Assembly: GCA_000711775.1 (NCBI GenBank) | Contig: ARYC01000668.1 | Coordinates: 1-64,000, forward strand | Source of the DNA: Oxytricha trifallax | Taxonomy: Eukaryota; Ciliophora; Spirotrichea; Sporadotrichida; Oxytrichidae | Direction of reading: 5' to 3' | Length of the DNA stretch: 64,000 nt | In this document: positions 1 through 10,770 of the stretch, in pieces | Layout: every line of letters begins with the position of its first letter | How positions within the stretch are numbered: the stretch's first letter is position 1 | Program-made: the position numbers and the translations under genes | The notes under the pieces: generated by a model | The model's input: only the letters and a program-made list of their open reading frames with translations | The model's database searches: none | What the model was told of the DNA's origin: nothing

Positions 1-366
1 CCTGCCACTTTAACAAATTAAAATTTTAATAGTCATATTAGAAATAAAATTATGTGAAACTTTAACTTGGTATCTCTCATCCTATCCTTATTTCCTAGTA
101 AAACTCTAATTATCTCTGCTATTATCATTATTTTCAACCTAAGTAGCATGCGCTTGCCCATCATTTTATATTGACAAATACTACTATTGTTGATCACCCC
201 CATTAACCTGTTGGCTATTTTGGAATGCACTATTTCTAGAATTCCAGTTCTAAAATTCATCTTCCTCTGAATCATAATAGATCCCTTTTTTATCTTGATA
301 GATGGAGTCCTCTGACTTTTTATCTTCAGAAAAGATATGACTATTTAGACTTTAATGATTTTCCAT
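1..366 (-). CDS. N-terminal MDS of a Q/N-rich acidic protein (runs off left edge)
   Basis: With TAA/TAG read as Gln, an ATG at 366 opens a minus-strand frame free of TGA to the window edge (122 codons). The product starts MENHQSLNSHIFSEDKK and contains YDSEEDEFQNWNSR, then a QQQQ run and many Asn/Gln/Ser residues, typical of low-complexity ciliate proteins. No domain is recognised. The plus strand is also open here but lacks an ATG-led, compositionally sensible protein. The last ~40 bases by the edge may already be IES. Strand choice rests on the ATG context and acidic, Q-rich composition. Confidence 0.5.
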
Positions 367-725
367 TTTTTATTGTGTCTAATTATAATAATTATAAGTT
401 TAATAAAGATATAGAAGCATATCAGGATATAAGATATTTCACAATTTTTTATGGTAAAGTTTATTATACCAAATTCTTTGTTAAACTTTAATTCATTATG
501 GCTTGTTTAACAATACCAAAAGAATATATGTGAGACATCCTTATATTCCATATAATAAAGACTATTCTCATTTTATATATCTTTAAGAAATTTTGTTGTA
601 TATTTCATTATCAACATTTTATTATCAACCCTCTTGATTTATTGAATTCATTATTATAATCCATGTAAAATGTAATAAAAATAATTAATTAAATAAGGAA
701 ATTCAATCAAACTATAAATAAATAA
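367..725. other. AT-rich intergenic stretch
   Basis: The 359 bases between the start of the Q/N-rich gene (ATG at 366, minus) and the TGA of the next minus gene (726-728) are poly-A/T rich. I see no convincing coding segment or repeat. A promoter for the left gene would lie here, but no specific element is recognisable. Confidence 0.4.
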
Positions 726-2340
726 TCATTTCTTTTTCATTATAGTTTTTTCTATTTCAACAACTTATAATGGCAAGCCCATATGCTCATTATATTTGTT
801 TTTCTTGAATTTTTGGAAATATTTCTGCATTAGTTCTATATCATCTTTATTATCTTCTTGCTCTAAAATAAGTCTATGTAACATGGATCTCCCTTTCAAT
901 TGTTCTTTGTCAACGAACCAGTACTACATGATAAAATAAATTATCTCATTTGAGAAGTTTTATTATTCCATTATTATTTTTAAAAATTAATAAATATAGT
1001 ATAGAGGCTGGTAATTTCCTTCCACATACATAAAAATATAAAGAATTTATCAATTTCTAAAAATCTTCATTATAAATTATAGTATTTTTTATTATCTACC
1101 ATCGAAATTATTTAATTCTTGAAAAATATTCCAAATTATAATGAAAATCACATTTATTATTTATTATAACAATTAGTTTAACACTGTTTTATTATTTAAA
1201 TAAATAAAAAATAAATATAAACCTTGAAGATTACATGTTAGAAAAATTCATTTAATATATGGTGGTGGAAATTGAATTTAGGATTTACATGTTTCTAATA
1301 GTATTACTGCAAAAAAAATTACTGCAAAATAATATAAATTTGTATGATGGGTAGGAAACTACTGAAGGAGGCAAGAATCTTTCGTATGGGCTGCACCGGG
1401 GCAAGAAAGAAACTTCCTCCTTCCCCCAAGTCTTTATTATTTTGAATAAGTAACTTTAAAGTTTAATTTAATTTAATGATAAGCTTAATATATTCCATTT
1501 TAATATCAACCTTGCCCTCTTAAGAATTCAAATATTCCTCCTCTTCCCCGGGGTAAGGACCATATCGTTTGATAAAATACCTAGCATTCTTGAATCTAAA
1601 AGGCTTTATTAAGTGTATATTAGCCAGATTATCTTTGGTTTTTCTGTGACGAATGAAAATTGGCTCTCCAAAAGCTGAAATACCTATTTACATGCATTCA
1701 AATAAAATATAATCATTTATTATGTAAAATTTCTATTATTTAGATTATTTACAATAAATATTTTTATCTTCTTAATTAAAACAGTTTAAAGCTCACAAAT
1801 TTTATAATTGTAATCCATTCGTAATTAAAAGTTCCCTTTAATTAATTATATAATTAAAGAATAAATACTTCGATTTATTTGTGAATAAAGTTAAAATAGT
1901 ATATTTTTAATATTCTGGCGCGCTGTAAGACAATATCTCTAATATATGAAAATATTTCTTCTCAACCTGTAAATATGCTTCACTTGTTAGAATTTAGCTA
2001 CCTAACTAAAATAAAAATTGTATTCATTCATAATCATTAATAAAGAAATATAGACTATTTAGTTTGATGATTTATTTTGTAATTTCAATTTTTTCAGACC
2101 TAATGCTTATATTCTCGTGACTTAGGTTAAACTATTTTTAATATCTTATTTGCACTCTTCAATCTGGTCGTAAGTATAATTTTGTCTGAGCATTTTCTCA
2201 ATGTCGAAAGCAAAATATGTGACATACGATATAAAAGAGTTGTTGCACTTTCTTGATATTCCTCTAAATTTGTTAAATGCTTGGCTGAATGAGAGGAATG
2301 GAATAATATTTGATAGTACATTTGCGCTTAAGCCAGGGAT
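726..2340 (-). CDS. small Lys-rich-tailed protein, paralogue 1 (IES-interrupted)
   Basis: At least four minus-strand MDSs can be read: about 2335-2100 (AFNKFRGISRKCNN, IEKMLRQNY, ending TRIQALG), 1990-1900 (VEKKYFHILEILSYSAPEY), 1660-1480 (LANIHLIKPFRFKNARYFIK, GEEEEYL, MEYIKL) and 932-726 (MQYWFVDKEQLKGRSMLHR, LMQKYFQKFKK, ending in KKK then TGA at 728-726). Each block has a clear counterpart in the same order at 12407-14995, which strongly supports the reading frames. The AT-rich gaps are IESs. The protein is rich in aromatic and basic residues, and I recognise no domain. The first exon-equivalent above 2340 is uncertain. Confidence 0.65.
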
Positions 2341-2344
2341 CTCT

Positions 2345-2632
2345 AGTTGCTATTAATAATTATAGAAAATACTTAAATTAAGATAGATTTTTGTTTAAGT
2401 TGCTTGATTTTAGAGGGCATCAGTCCATCAATCCTGCCTCCATGAAATCTTTTAATGTGACTAATCTTTTAAATCATTAGATTTTTCTTGTGAGAATAGT
2501 ATGTCAAATAAGTGGTTTTGAGTAGGACTCTATAGAACTCATTCATCTTTTTAAAAAGGGTTGCGTTTTCTCTAATACTCAAAAAGGTAATCGCATTGTT
2601 TATGTAACCGAATAATCCCATCAAATTAACTG
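2345..2632. CDS. coding-like MDS, strand unresolved
   Basis: A relatively GC-rich block is open on both strands in the TGA-only code. Plus reads LLDFRGHQSINPASMKSF... to a TGA near 2632. Minus reads MGLFGYINNAITFLS... KISHIKRFHGGRIDGLMP and would flow toward the minus-strand gene at 726-2340 as an upstream MDS. I slightly prefer minus because of that neighbour. No domain is recognised in either reading. Confidence 0.35.
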
Positions 2633-3054
2633 ATCGTGGTAATAATATTCTAGTGATTTAATTAATTTTAATTTATTCATATTAAAACATTATTATCTTA
2701 GCTGAAAATTATAACTTATAAAAATTGGATTAAAATGTTTTATAATATTTTTTTAACATTTTTATTTATATAAATAGAGTAATAAAATATTAAAAAAATT
2801 GAGATTTATATTAGTAAACATGTATAAAATATAATGATTTGGATAATCTTTTTAATTAAATTGATAAAATAAGATCATTCCAGTTCTATTTCACAATAAA
2901 AAATAAGATATATTTTGAATAAATATTTAAAATTGAAAAACTGAAAAAATAGCAATTCAATATCAAAATCATTATCTTGAATTATAAAATGAAATATGAT
3001 TGTTAATTTTATATTTCAGTAATAAATAATTTTAAGAATTTAATGAATATGGTA
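2633..3054. other. AT-rich IES-like stretch
   Basis: About 420 bases of very AT-rich sequence separate two coding-like blocks. It has no recognisable coding potential, repeat structure or RNA gene, and it has the composition expected of an IES or spacer. Confidence 0.4.
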
Positions 3055-3440
3055 ATGATTAGTTTTCAACATCCCACATTTTTTTTCTTCTGACAACATT
3101 CTTATAGTTTTCAGTCCCAATCTAAGTGTAGCTCACGTCATCACACAAACTAAGCACTTATGGAAAATCTAAAAATAAACTTTTAAATTCCTTAAGATCA
3201 TACTTATTTCTCATGTCCCTAGGGTAGACCAACAATAGTATTTTAGGATTACATTTGAAATTCAGATAATGAATTAAACATATATGAAATAAATTTAGAA
3301 TGAGTTAAAATCACAAAATTAATGATTAAGTCAATAAATAATCTCAAAAATAAGCTGAATTTTATAATTGCCTGCGCTATTTATCTTATCCATGGACCCA
3401 GCAAACTATACTTTGGTTTCATACCTATAAATTGGATATA
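3055..3440 (-). CDS. MDSs of an unrecognised minus-strand protein beside the TBE
   Basis: Two minus-strand coding-like blocks are visible. The first, about 3440-3360, reads GMKPKYSLLGPWIRQIAQ. The second, about 3265-3055, contains NPKILLLVYPRDMRNKYDL, EFKSLFLDFPQ and SLCDDVSYTQIG, ending WDVEN. They are separated by a short AT-rich gap, probably an IES. The TBE at 3455-8695 begins immediately upstream in the reading direction, and minus-strand coding blocks resume beyond it (8700-10770). The TBE may therefore sit inside one gene as an IES-like insert; this is an inference. No family is recognised. Confidence 0.45.
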
Positions 3441-3454
3441 TTATACACTCCAAT

Positions 3455-3755
3455 ACCCCAAAACCCCAATTCATGCTTAGTCTATGAGTTGATAGTGAAT
3501 TGACACACGTTTATTAATGCGAAAATGCGACTAAGCGACTATTAATAAGGACTATAGTCGAAGACTAGGTTGATTGAGAGTAGTCGTGACTAGTCTGAAC
3601 ATGAAAGTCAGAGTATACAACTACCCTTCACCATTGTTCATTTAGATGGTTTGTGATTAAGTCTTGATTACTACTATTAACTTTTAAATTTAACTTAACT
3701 ATTAATCAATCTAATCAACCACAGTTATAATCATATGTCTTAAACTTAAGATTGA
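3455..3755. repeat. left terminal inverted repeat of TBE element 1 (~300 bp)
   Basis: The sequence from CCCCAAAACCCCAATTC inward is repeated in inverted orientation at about 8393-8695, including the block TATACAACTACCCTTCACC and the TAGTCG-rich stretch. Differences are few. The telomere repeats form the outermost part, one C4A4 unit shorter here than in the right copy. Confidence 0.88.
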
Positions 3756-4058
3756 AGGAGGCGACTAAGTGCAGACTAGTATGACTAGGTAGTCTTGTAA
3801 GTATATTGATCATGACTTAGTCGTAGGTAGTCGAATGGTCGACTATCAATGTACATAGCACTAATACTAATAATGAATCTTCAAACCATCAACACCCTCC
3901 ACCATTGGTGGTTTATGGTGACTGGAACAGCTTTCACTCATTGCAGGTAAGTATAGTTGCAATGATTAAAATTGAATCAAATATCAACAGACTTATCATA
4001 TGACTAGTTTCAAATTCAAATCACTCTATTATTATTAGTGTTAACTCTAGTCATTTAG

Positions 4059-5092
4059 ATGAGAGTAGTCAAACTCAAACCACAGATCGACTTTGAAACC
4101 TTCCTACTCATACGTTATGGCAACGGAAATCCAACATCTGATCTACGACCACTGGTGAATCTGAGTGCAATAGCAAAGTTCTTTGGTGTCTCATACACAA
4201 ATGTTGTCAAGCTGCACAGGTAGTCGAAGTAATTTTTCAGGAATGGGTTATCGACTAAGACTAGTCGTGAGATTAAATCAACCTTAGTCATATTAACTTC
4301 CTCATCAGCAGTGAAACACTGCACACTCAAGCAGGAATGAGTTTGAGAGAGAGGTGTATAATGTTCCACAGGTAGTTCCCAGAAATGCGAATCAGTGTCA
4401 CTCACTTGAGGAGACTATACAAGCGCGCTTAAGTAAGATTCAAGAGCATACGACTAAGGAAGGAGGTGGAGCTAGTCGATCCACAAAGACTAGCTAGTCT
4501 TAAAATCGAAATGAAGACTAAGTATATGAGAGAGCTGCAACTGGGATCGAAGATCATATTCATTGATGAGACTGTATTCACTTCCTCAACTCGCCTCAAT
4601 AGAACCTGGGCACCTTATGGAGAGAATATAAGATTCCCAGACAAGAGACATGACTTCGGAGTGTTTGCGCTTCTTGGCGCTATATCAACTGACAAGGGAC
4701 TCGAAGACTACATTATTAATAAGGGATCAATTAAGTAGGACTAGTTCATTCTATTCATGCAGCAGTTGAAAGAGAAGTATAAGGATCGTCGACTAGCCAT
4801 ATTCATGGATAACCTCCAGGTACACAAGTCAATCATTGTAAAGAAGGAGTATGAGCGACTGGATATCATCCCCATATACAGTATCCCTTACTCCCCTGAG
4901 TATAATGGAATCGAGAGCACCTTCTTTACTATCAAGCAGAGCTACAAGAAAGAGATGCTTAGTATACTACTGAAGGGACTACGACTAGACATAAAATTAC
5001 TTATAGAGAAGTCGATCTAGTCAGTCGACTAAGACTACATTAGAAATTAAGCCAAATATGGCGAGACGCAGATTATGAGTATTAAGTTATGA
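4059..5092 (+). CDS. TBE 42-kDa-type DDE transposase (one frameshift)
   Basis: From ATG 4059 the frame reads a helix-turn-helix-like N-terminus (RYGNGNPTSDLRP, LSAIAKFFGVSYTNVVKL) to about 4270. It then continues one base out of phase (EIN..FLISSETLHTQAG, FHRQFPEMRIS) to TGA at 5090-5092, about 344 codons in total. In-frame TAG/TAA are Gln. The acidic catalytic triad of the IS630-Tc1/mariner-like fold is visible: Asp in IFIDETVF, Asp in AIFMDNLQVHK and Glu in YNGIESTFF. TBE transposases of this family are about 350 residues. The single frame change near 4265 is a mutation or a sequencing error. The gene lies just inside the left inverted repeat and points inward, toward the 22-kDa gene. Confidence 0.88.
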
Positions 5093-5107
5093 TTAGTTTA
5101 ATTTAAA

Positions 5108-5901
5108 TCACATTCCAGTTATCATCATGTTCTTGTTAGGTGTTCTCTGTTATTGTTCCATCATGTGCATGATCCCGTCTGCAATCCTCTTTCTCTTAGT
5201 CACGTTCGAGAAGCTATTCTAGTCTTATTCGTGAGGTAAGATGCGATTGCTTAGTCGTTTACCTAACTCATACTATTTATGATCTATCTTCTCTCTGACT
5301 GTTCTTGCATTCTGCTTCATTAGATAGATAGCCTTGCCAGGTTTCTCTACATAAGTTAGTCATAGAAATCTTACTTGAAACGAAAGGATGCTTCATGAGC
5401 TCATCCAACCAGTCGTCAGAGATCTCGATCTTATCAGTCTCGATCTAGTCTTACCCCTTATTTTACCTCACAGTATTAGCATGGTCGATGATTTGCCTTA
5501 GGTAGTTTGATTTGACTGTTCCCAGAACACCAAAGAAAAAGTCTCTATCTGGTAGTTTACCTGAGTTCATCTCAAGTTCTGGAAGGTACTGCGATACGAC
5601 TTCATCACCCATAACATCATGGTAGAGATTCTTGACTGAGAGCTCTTGGTAGTGAGGCACGACCATTCTATTAACCTGGTTTTACCTAAGAGACTTCTTG
5701 GTATTATTTAGTAATGTTTTCAGGAAGGCCACCTTAGTCGAAGCCAGTGGTGGCAGAAAGATGTTCACTATACAAAGTAAGGAACAGCACTTGAATCTTA
5801 CAGTGAGTGGTTAGGTACTTGTAGAGGTCTTACTTCGATCTGAATCTACCCATAAGCTCCTCGCTTCTTACTAATCGATTCGACTACCCGAATGATTCCA
5901 T
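5108..5901 (-). CDS. TBE 22-kDa protein (frame changes)
   Basis: The start MESFGQSN... at 5901 matches MESMNDAM at the start of the homologous genes at 17581 and 20595. The frame shifts near 5805, then continues IFLPPLASTKVAFLK, YQELSVKNLYHD, LPDRDFFFGVLGT and DDWLDELMKHPFVSSKIS to a TGA at 5270-5268. Conserved-looking sequence continues in another phase to a TGA at 5110-5108. The family is specific to TBE elements and its function is unknown. The 3' third is disturbed in all three copies in this window. Confidence 0.75.
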
Positions 5902-6974
5902 GACTAGTTTAGTAGTCGGACTATATTAATAAATGACTAGCTAGTCGAAAATTATTCTGATCTTAGTCCTCTAGTCGTTGAACCACTTCTCTAGTCTTTT
6001 AAAGATTCTAAAATAACTCTTGAATCCCCTTACTCAGACTGTAACAAACATCACTCAACTTTCAAGCTAAAGAGTGTCCACCAAGAGCAACATCAAATCC
6101 AGTGGTACTCTGCAAATTCCTGGAGATTTAAACCTCGACTTGAGAGGTTTTAGATTTTTTGAGGTTAGTAAAAAAGTAGTCGATCAGAATCATAAATGGA
6201 CAACAAATTTTCCAAAAACACCAGATCCGTCTTAGTCGTTCTTGATTCTTCGATCAACAATTTTAGCTGGATTTTCAAGTAACCAGAGGATTCTTACACT
6301 GCAAAATTTAGAATCATACTTTCATTATTATTAGTAGCAACAGTAGCTGGATAGGTAGAAAATCTCTCGAAATCTTGGTTCGACTAAGACTAGTCGTAGA
6401 CTAAGTTAACTATACAAACTTAGCTTTTTACAAGCTTGAAATCGACTAGCTTAACACTCTATAATTTTGATGTTCTAATGACTCAATTTGTATTAGTAAC
6501 TATCCTATCTTGATTTTATTAATAGAGGTAGCTGTACATTGCTCTAGACTACCTCTGAAAGAGTGGAATGAAAGTATAGGTTGATTTTGAGTAGTAGAGA
6601 AGTATGAATCCAAGAATCGACTAGATAAACTATCAAGACTAGTCGTAGGTTTTTCGACTACCTAGTTTTCTCAAGTATAAATTTTTCGACTGACTAGTCG
6701 TAGATTTTGAGACTACCCAAGGTGTAAGATTCTTTGAATCTTGTAACAAACATCACTTCATTAACACTCACCAACATACCAGCAGGAGTGATAGTATTAG
6801 TTGAAAATAAGAGTAAATGATAAGAGTATAAAGCATAGGAGAGTGCATTGAAAATTAGAGTGTAAGGAGGGATTTCAACTTAGTGCGATATTAATAATAA
6901 ACGACTAGGTAGTCGGAGACTAAGATTAACTTAAAGACTAAAAAAACTGCGGTTAAATGAATCTTAGGTTTGAA
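5902..6974. other. non-coding centre of TBE element 1
   Basis: About 1.07 kb separates the 5' end of the 22-kDa gene from the 3' end of the 57-kDa gene. I find no protein match to the other TBEs. The stretch is dense in short CGACTAGT/ACTAGTCG motifs, many overlapping in both orientations, giving it potential for many small hairpins. Confidence 0.5.
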
Positions 6975-8387
6975 TCAAATAAGTCTCTTGACTTTGGGGG
7001 GAACATAAAGTACTCTGTGTTCTGGTTGCCAGTTAAGCTTATCAAACTTCTCCTCGACCTCTGCTAAACTGTACCAGTATCTGGTCTAAGGTTAGAGATA
7101 GAATTGCTTGATAAGATCTTTGATGACTGCATTAGCTGAAGTCTTCTTAGAGTATGCTGCTGCATTTTCGACTAGCTACGACTAGGTAGTCCAGACAGAG
7201 TCGTAGTCTTTAGTCATGAACAGGTATACAATCATTGAGACTAAGGCGTAGACATCGACTAGTCGATCACCAGCAAAGAAGACTCCTGTAGTCGGATAAA
7301 ACATTAATGACCCATCATACTCAATCTACTTTTTAGATGCGAGTACTCTTGCATTCTCAAAGTTCCTTAGTCTTGCCTTGATAGGGTAGTCGTTGAGGAC
7401 TATGTTATTGAAGCTTAGTCGGTGGTGTACGAATCCGATTGTATGCAGTTCTCTTAAACCATATATGATTTGCTTCATGACTAGTCGATCCGAATGAGCA
7501 CTGCGATTAGTCATCATATAGTAGTCGTAACTGAATTGAGGGATCAGGTACTGGAGTGCGATGTGATCGCTGCCTTTCAAGACCATCTCCAACTAAGTGA
7601 TTCCATGAAGTTAGAGTTAGAAGGCAGTCTTAGTTATATCATACTCCCTTTGCAGCTACTCTGATTCAAGCTCCTCTTCAAGAAATCCTCTCAGTGCGAA
7701 CAGCTTGTAGAATCTTCCGTCATGAAGCATAGTCCCATAAGGAGTACTAGTCATTTTTTAGAGAGGACTAGGCTTAGTCGCTTAGTCGTAGAGATATTTG
7801 AAGCAAGGAATGATAAAAGTATCATCGACTCTGTACTTATTTATCCTTGCGATTGAGTCATCCACTTCATCCTCAGTGTCAGGTATCTCAATATCAACCT
7901 TTGGGTTAGTCTTCGAGCTTGTTTTAGCATTCACTCTCTACCTCTTCTTTGGAGGTTCCTTGAGTTCCTCCTCTTAGTCATCACTCTCATTAGCCATCGA
8001 CTAGTCTTCTTATTATTATTAAATTTAATCTCTTTTTACTTTAGATATTGCGGAGTGAAATCCTTGCGACTTTTGTTCCTGCTTCTACAATCCTTAGTCG
8101 CTCTGCTTGGATTTATTGTGAACCTCTTTGACATGACGATTGAGATTGCTCTTATTATTAAAAACCTTGGAGCAGGTAGCGCATCAATACACAGTAGTCG
8201 CTGGTGCTGAAATCGCACTCTTGTCATCCTCGTTGTTTGACTCTGGTAAGTTATCTTTGATTTGTGTATCTGATTAAAAGTTTATGAAGCTAGTATGAAA
8301 CTCTGGATTTAGTTGGTGGTTGTAAAAGTTTGCAAAGTTCTAAGCATCGTTGTCAGCGATAGCCTAGTCGAACAGTTCCTCGTTCAT
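6975..8387 (-). CDS. TBE 57-kDa zinc-finger and kinase-like protein (one internal TGA)
   Basis: ATG at 8387 and TGA at 6977-6975 enclose 470 codons in one phase, with a single in-frame TGA at 8186-8184. Just after that TGA comes a C2H2 finger (CATCSKVF..., LNRHVKEVH), then a Lys/Arg-rich segment. A protein-kinase-like fold follows (DRLVMKQIIYGLRELHTIGF, then HHRLSFNNIVL in place of the HRDLKPEN catalytic loop, and RNFENA in place of DFG). Loss of the catalytic Asp residues suggests a pseudokinase in this copy. The C-terminus reads VLYVPPKVKRLI. This matches the known TBE 57-kDa ORF architecture. The gene starts just inside the right inverted repeat and shares the 22-kDa gene's strand, unlike in elements 2 and 3. 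Confidence 0.82.
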
Positions 8388-8392
8388 GAATC

Positions 8393-8695
8393 TTAAGTTT
8401 AAGACAAATGATTATAACTGTGGTTGATTAGATTGATTAATAGTTAAGTTAAATTTAAAAGTTAATAGTAGTAATCAAGACTTAATCACAAACCACCCAA
8501 ATGAACAATGGTGAAGGGTAGTTGTATACTCTGACTTTCATGTTCAGACTAGTCACGACTACTCTCAATCAACCTAGTCTTCGACTATAGTCCTTATTAA
8601 TAGTCGCTTAGTCGCATTTTCGCATTAATAAACGTGTGTCAATTCACTATCAACTCATAGACTAAGCATGAATTGGGGTTTTGGGGTTTTGGGGT
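8393..8695. repeat. right terminal inverted repeat of TBE element 1
   Basis: Inverted copy of 3455-3755, ending GGGGTTTTGGGGTTTTGGGGT, followed by the target duplicate AAT (8696-8698). It contains one extra telomere repeat relative to the left end. Confidence 0.88.
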
Positions 8696-8699
8696 AATG

Positions 8700-10770
8700 A
8701 TAATTGATTAAAATGAAAAAATTAAAATTTTACCACCAATAGTAAAATCCAGCTAAATCAAGATTTCTATAGAATATGCTTATGATCGATATATTTAAAT
8801 TTTTATACCCAATTTGATTTATATTTTTATAATATTAAGTGGATGGTCTCTTAAATTGTTGATGATTTATCAAGATATTTGCTAATATTCCAAATATCTA
8901 ATGTACCCAATAAATAATAATTTTATAATCCCGTATTCTCAATTTTTATTTTAAAAGAACTAAAATTAAAATAAAACCCGGTTATAACTAAAAGTTCGCT
9001 AAATCTATGATATTATCAGGTAAATTTTGGCTTAAATATTCATCGTTTTTCTTATAACTGCCATTGCTGAAATAGCTCTCAAAAGCCTCAACATTTTTAA
9101 TAATAGCTTCGCATGCTCCGTAGTGACAAGCTTTAGAAAGCTTTAAGAATCTTTCGATATTTTTATGATCTAAAAATTAAGCAATCTGTGATATTTCATA
9201 GTAACTCAATCTCTCAAAATTTATTTTATATAACTCCTCATAGACTTAAAATAATATTTAGATATATATATATATATATATTTATGAATCTCTGAAAACC
9301 AAAAGCGTTTTAAGCATCGCAATTCCATATTCCTCCGAATTTTGAAAGCCTTTCATAATAGCTTTGCACTTGATTCTTGATTTTACTATCAAGATCAATT
9401 TTTATTTTGACAAGAAATATTTTTAATTCGTTTGTCGTTATAATCATCTTCTAATGAATAAATTTTTTTTATTTCACAGAAAAATGTAAGATAATAGAAC
9501 TATGTAATAAATAATCTTTTCATGGCCTTTTGCTTGTTCTTATAGGAAACTTTTGCTTTAAGCTAATTTTTACTTGTTCAAGTGATATGGTTGTGCTTTT
9601 TCATACCATCTTTACAATTATCCATGCTTCTCAATCCTACAAATCCATGTTTCATCATTTTCAATTTAAATTTATATAATTTGCTCATTCTTAATGTAAA
9701 AAATGAGTATTTTAATCATTCAGATTTTAGGCAAGAAGCTCAGAAATCTGTAACTCATATATTCCCATATCTTCATAATATTAGATATACTTCCAATCAT
9801 TTTTTATTATATGCTCTTCTACAAGTGCTTATATTTTAGTTCATTTTTCAACATCTATATGAACCAAATTTCTTTAAATAACTAGTTAATTTTATTGTTT
9901 TTACATTTTAAATTGAAAATATTTTTAAATTAATCACGAATTTATATTTTATATCTAATTTATTAATTATATTTCGGACATATTCTAACTTAATGATTTA
10001 AATGATAATGAGTAAAAATTAAATAAGTTTCATTGAATATAATATTCAAATACTTCATTTTTTCAGAATCTCAAAACCCTTTATAAGATTGAATAAATTT
10101 GTGGTTGATAAAGTAAAGTAATGAGGGTTACTTTAATTAGGGATTTGAGATAAATTGTAATTTTAAATTTGAGTGTATTAAAAGAAATTTATTTTAAATT
10201 TTTTCATCAAATAGTATTAGCATCATATGAGATAATTTATAAGACTAATTCTCATAATGAGTAGAATTTTTTTAAGGTTTTTATGTTCTCATGTCATTAA
10301 TTTTACATGGAATCTAAATATTATCTAGATCTTTTTTATTCTTGCATAGAAACTTTCTTTACATTACAGCTTTTTTATTTATTTCTTGTAATCACATTGA
10401 ATAATATTATTGATAAAATAGATAAAATATCCCATATTATATTACTATTGAAATTTATAAGGAAAACAAATAATGGGAATTAAAAAACCAACCATATAGA
10501 TAAATCTAAATTAAATTTATCTAAGGTAAGAGTTGAAATATCTCCAATTTTACATATTTTTTGTTGTTGAAAAGTATCCAGGAGAATCGTTGCCATTTTC
10601 AGACATCTCTTTCACTTACAACCCATTAAAATTTATTATTAATTATCTGGGAGGTCATAAATCAAGTATAAAATTATCATGCTTTAAATACTTATGCACC
10701 TTACCAAATGTGTGCTTGATAAATTATATCAATACTTTAAAGTTTTTTCATTAATAATTTAGCAAATATG
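8700..10770 (-). CDS. unrecognised minus-strand gene in several MDSs
   Basis: Coding-like minus-strand blocks are about 10755-10520 (IQFIKHTFGKVHKYLKHDN, KEMSENGNDSPGYFSTTKN, one internal TGA), 9840-9700 (IQALVEEHIIKNDWKYIQY), 9690-9490 (VKISLKQKFPIRTSKRP), 9447-9295 (MIITTNELKIFLVKIKIDL, LSKFGGIWNCDAQNAF), 9240-8985 (FERLSYYEISQIAQFLDHK, KACHYGACEAIIKNVEAF) and possibly 8800-8700. Gaps are AT-rich, one containing a (TA)n run at about 9262-9281. Composition is that of an ordinary soluble protein and no domain is recognised. Reading continues toward the TBE, and further minus-strand blocks lie beyond it at 3440-3055, so both may belong to one gene. Confidence 0.5.

Larger units (their letters stand above)
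3455..8695 (+). mobile_element. TBE: telomere-bearing element (TBE), element 1, nearly complete
   Basis: The element starts ACCCCAAAACCCC and ends GGGGTTTTGGGGT. It is flanked by AAT at 3452-3454 and 8696-8698, the 3-bp target duplication described for TBE elements of oxytrichid ciliates. It carries the three expected TBE genes: a DDE transposase (plus), a 22-kDa protein (minus) and a 57-kDa zinc-finger/kinase-like protein (minus). The right end has one more GGGGTTTT unit than the left. Length is 5241 bp. The transposase and the 22-kDa gene each need one frame change and the 57-kDa gene has one internal TGA, so this copy is slightly decayed or contains sequence errors. It is saturated with CGACTA/TAGTCG motifs not seen in the other two TBEs. 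Confidence 0.93.

Noticed and set aside
4115..4405. 96-codon minus-strand ORF
   Set aside because: It is antisense to the N-terminal domain of the TBE transposase, whose plus-strand reading is supported by homology to the other two elements.
8036..8227. 63-codon minus-strand ORF
   Set aside because: Out-of-phase shadow of the zinc-finger region of the element 1 57-kDa gene, which is in frame with the kinase-like part.
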